Source: Coniochaeta sp. PMI_546
Taxonomy: Eukaryota; Ascomycota; Sordariomycetes; Coniochaetales; Coniochaetaceae
DNA: 64,000 nucleotides
Direction: 5' to 3'
Assembly: GCA_021432605.1 (NCBI GenBank)
Contig: MU271143.1
Coordinates: forward strand, 1,869,277-1,933,276
Shown: one piece after another, positions 61,212 to 64,000 of the stretch
How positions within the stretch are numbered: the first letter of the stretch is position 1
How the letters are laid out: each line of letters opens with the position of its first letter
Position numbers and translations under genes: made by a program
The notes under the pieces: model-generated
The model's database searches: none
Told to the model about the DNA's origin: nothing
Seen by the model: the letters and a program-made list of their open reading frames with translations, nothing else

Positions 61212-62299
61212 TCAGTTGTCGGCGAGAAGAGGCGCGCGCTCCGTGTCGGACGTCTGCCGGCGGCCGAAGGGGAGGTCCCTGCCTAATGCGACCGGAACGG
61301 CGACTATGACCGTCAGCACGAAGAGGACGGCCATGATGGTGAAGGCGAAGATCCACTGGAAGGCGATGGTCTGGCGGTGGAACTGCGCGACGCCGAGGGC
61401 GGCGGACAGGACGCTCAGGCTGAAGCCCATGGTGTAATCCTGCGACGATTTCTGCATTAGTAAATGATCTTTTGGGGAGGAAGTCTTCAGGTACGGGAGT
61501 ACTCACTCTGTAGACGATGATGAAGAAAGAACCATATGCCAAAATCGACCAGACGAAGATGTTGGCGAAGATCCGAGCAACCAGGCTCGCCGGGTGGTGG
61601 ACCATGATGGCGCCGTTCCAGTAGATGGCCACAAACGTCCAGGCCAGGGGTCCTGACACCGCAGGGGTGTGGATAAACCGGGGGTAGGCATTGTGCCGGA
61701 AGTAGAGGGACGAGAGGTTGACAAAGTTGAGAATCAAGAGCACCTCAGCCCAAGCGAAGTGGCCGGAGACGAACAGCCAGACGAAGCCGAAGTGGAGGAG
61801 GTTGTTGACGATGAAGTGGCTCCCCACGGCACATGCGGCGTTGACAGTTTCGACATTGCTCGAAAAGAGGTGGCCGATATAGCCGATTTGTAAGATGAAG
61901 ATGGTAAGCCTGGAATACAGTGCGTTAGCATGAGGAAATCCTTGATGGAAGACACGAACGGTCGGAGGGGTCTGGAACAAGTGGGAGGTATCAAATATTT
62001 CTTACCAGTAGAGCGAGACGATCAGATAGTTGAGAGTGAAGCCGGTGGGGTAGGCGTAGTTCACGTCCCAGATGCTCCTCAGGTGATGGTAACGTCCATG
62101 GCGAGGATAGTCAAAGGTGTAATACACCGAGACGATAACGGACAACAGCCAAGTGACGATAGTCAAGATCTTGTAGGTGATGACGGAGCCCCTGCTGTGC
62201 GAGTCTCGCTTGGCGAAGGGGTTGACTGATGACACGGCGTGGTTAGCACATTCCAGCTTCCGAAGCACGGGTATACCTACTGTTCGCTAGTCGGTCCAT
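61212..62299 (-). CDS. DUF1774 fungal integral membrane protein
   Basis: Four exons (62299-62281, 62225-62006, 61909-61507, 61451-61212) give 293 residues. The first coding exon is only 19 nt (MDRLAN plus one base). About eight hydrophobic segments are visible. Examples are ILTIVTWLLSVIVSVYY, YLIVSLYWLTIFILQIGYIG, FIVNNLLHFGFVWLFV, VLLILNFVNLSSLYF, AWTFVAIYWNGAIMVH, IFVWSILAYGSFFIIVY and IFAFTIMAVLFVLTVIVAV. The sequence matches the fungal DUF1774 family, found across ascomycetes and without an assigned function. A charged C-terminal tail ends RRQTSDTERAPLLADN; its acidic dileucine-like APLLADN motif is common in proteins of the vacuole or endosome, so an endomembrane location is a guess. Introns are 55, 96 and 55 nt. 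Its 3' end faces the dynein gene. Confidence 0.88.
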
Positions 62300-63778
62300 G
62301 TTGACGGCTGATGTTTGATTCAGAGACAAGCAATGGTGCGCTTATGGGATGCCTCTTGAAAGCTGCGAGGTTTGGAGGTAGTAACGAAGTAGCCCGGAAG
62401 AGGGGAACGATGGTTTTGTAAGAGGAAAGTTGGGCCAAGCGCTGCAGGATGTCGTAGTGAACAGCAGATGGGGTGGAGCGGCCAAGCTGCAGGCCACTCG
62501 GACTGAAACACAGATCGGGATGGACCAAATCAAGACTTTGAGCCACCACAGTTGTACTATGTAAGTGAAGGTGTGTCCGCCTGGTCCGTAATGGTGGGTA
62601 AGAGCTTCCATTGTGCGGGGAATCTTCAAAGCGCTGCAGTCACATTTTATGCGGCGAGAGTGCTCAAACGTAACAGGCTAAGGTGTTCTTCACGCGTAAG
62701 GAACCTGGAAGCTTCAACATGCTGAGCAGGTACGGTCATGATTTGGTCAAAGCTGACTAGACTACTTGGGACGAGAAGGTCAGCGTACACTGTACACTAC
62801 AGAGACTACACTATCATGGCAGTGGCAAGCTTGAAGCCGAACATCGCGATCTTGCCTGATGTGGTGCAAGTCGACATGAGATACTGTGATGGTTGCAGCT
62901 GCACCGCGCGCCGGAACATGCAGCATGGGTCGACGCCACCCTATCAATAGCCCACTTCAATGGCCAGGCAGGCCAGGGTTCTCCAAGCATAGCGTCATAG
63001 TTCCCCACAGGCGGCGGATCCTCCCAGCGCTAACACAAAAGCTCCGGGTATCTTCAGGCAGGTTCAACCAGTCGTCCACGTGTAGTGTAGTGTACACATC
63101 CGCTGCAGATTTAGCGGTATACAGTTAGCGGGTTTGCTGAAGAACGGCAGAAGAAATCTAGATCTCGAGACCTTCAACGAGGCTATCACAAGCCTGGAAC
63201 GTCAAAGAGAGCTACACTAGAACTGGAAGCTTGTAGTAATGGTACCGTCTTTTGTACAGGCGCGCGTAAAGGTTTACAGAATTAATGACCAAAAAAAAAT
63301 ATTCACTGCTACCATATGCTGCAGCTATATGAAAAGCGCATGACGCTTGCTTCAAAGTGGGCAAGCCACGCGTACATGTACACTACCTTAGGTACTCATG
63401 TAAGATCTCAACTCTCGGGTTGGGTGCTCGCGTCGCTCTTGCCCGGCTGCCCAGTCACAGCCGATGCCTTATGTGTGCAGAATGCGGGGGACAGGCAGTC
63501 ACCTGAACTCGAACTGCAGATTCTAGACGATCAGCACCGCTGGAGTGACCGTGAACGCTTCGCCGAGTCTGGGCTTGCAGCAAATTGAAAGTGACAGCGT
63601 GGAAGGAGTGACTTTTCTGCATTTTTCGTTACATATAGCTATAATACGGTAGATCTATTCCATTCTTGCGAGCCAGCCTTATGTGATATTCCTCGTGTCT
63701 GTGCCAGAACATAACTAAGGACTAGTCAGCCATCTGATCAACCAAGGACAGAGAATGCTGTCTGCCTTACCCTTCGCA
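62300..63778. other. Intergenic region upstream of DUF1774 gene
   Basis: These 1.5 kb hold the presumed DUF1774 promoter and further non-coding DNA. Several TGTACA/GTGTAC words cluster between 62785 and 63385. I see no supported gene, tRNA or element. Confidence 0.5.
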
Positions 63779-64000
63779 CTAAGCGTTGATAGTTGTTCGG
63801 TGCTGTCGTCCGCTGCCGAAAGCCCGGATGCTTGAAGTTGAGCTGTCTGAAGAGGTGGAATGGCCGGAGCAGGGGAGCTTCGCCTGACGTGACTTCTGTC
63901 GCTTCCCGGGAGCATTTTTGACTTCTGCTCGAAGCTTTTGTGCCAGACCCGGGAATTGCTGTTGCAGTCTCTCCTTCCGGATTCGCAGTTCTATTTCTTC
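63779..64000 (-). CDS. Possible partial CDS running off the right edge
   Basis: An open minus-strand frame enters from the window edge and runs 73 codons to a TAG at 63781-63779. Its first part (EEIELRIRKERLQQQFPG, then LAQKLRAEVKNAPGKRQKS) is strongly charged and coiled-coil-like, unlike chance sequence. The second half is Ser/Arg-rich and less convincing. Another frame over the same bases (63715-63915) has an equally protein-like composition, so an intron or a lesion may intervene. The N-terminus and identity lie outside the window. I do not recognise the family. Confidence 0.35.
   Translation of the reverse strand, partial: EEIELRIRKERLQQQFPGLAQKLRAEVKNAPGKRQKSRQAKLPCSGHSTSSDSSTSSIRAFGSGRQHRTTINA

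Noticed and set aside
1-64000. CRISPR arrays, bacterial operons, retroelement or DNA transposon copies
   Set aside because: There are no regularly spaced repeats, no transposase or reverse transcriptase motifs and no paired terminal repeats that I could see. The gene structures are eukaryotic.

Overview
This window is nuclear DNA of a filamentous ascomycete (Pezizomycotina), most likely a Sordariomycete. The evidence is short GT-AG introns of about 50-140 nt with CTAAC/CTGAC branch motifs, GC-rich coding sequence, and a gene set that matches this group: a Zn2Cys6 regulator, a FAR1-type factor, an AA3-type GMC oxidoreductase, DUF1774 and UPF0643 proteins, and a hyphal dynein heavy chain. The exact genus cannot be read from the sequence. 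I support 14 complete protein-coding genes, each assembled from exons whose reading phases I checked base by base, plus one possible partial CDS at the right edge. I see no rRNA, tRNA, CRISPR array or intact transposon. Layout: 1-8141 is a gene-poor stretch of ordinary base composition with one (AG)17 microsatellite. 8142-18730 is a housekeeping block: a leucine-rich-repeat-like protein (+), converging with a minus-strand series of PP2A catalytic subunit, exocyst subunit EXO84, mitochondrial MIX23-like protein and a glyoxylate/hydroxypyruvate reductase-like dehydrogenase. 18731-30361 is regulatory and sparse: a Zn2Cys6 transcription factor whose zinc cluster is split by a long intron, with more than 5 kb of apparently non-coding DNA upstream. 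30362-40549 is a second minus-strand block: S-adenosylhomocysteine hydrolase, eIF3h, a UPF0643 protein, a mitochondrial carrier of the SAM-carrier type, and a secreted GMC oxidoreductase. 40550-44180 is another empty stretch. 44181-60372 holds two plus-strand genes: a glutamine-rich FAR1-type factor and the 4345-residue cytoplasmic dynein heavy chain, whose reading frame occupies a fifth of the window. 61212-62299 is a convergent DUF1774 membrane protein, followed by about 1.5 kb of intergenic DNA and the right-edge fragment. The genes do not form a cluster or pathway; they are individually transcribed housekeeping and regulatory genes. A loose theme is S-adenosylmethionine metabolism: SAHH removes the product of methylation, the carrier moves SAM into mitochondria, and the PP2A C-terminal tail is a known methylation target. 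This is probably coincidence. I found no convincing new multi-gene system. The points most worth a second look are splice structures that could change protein function: a skippable 57-nt exon carrying part of a zinc cluster, and tiny terminal exons encoding the essential tails of SAHH and PP2A. Also notable is the palindromic motif AGGTACCT, found ten times by eye and only in non-coding DNA.
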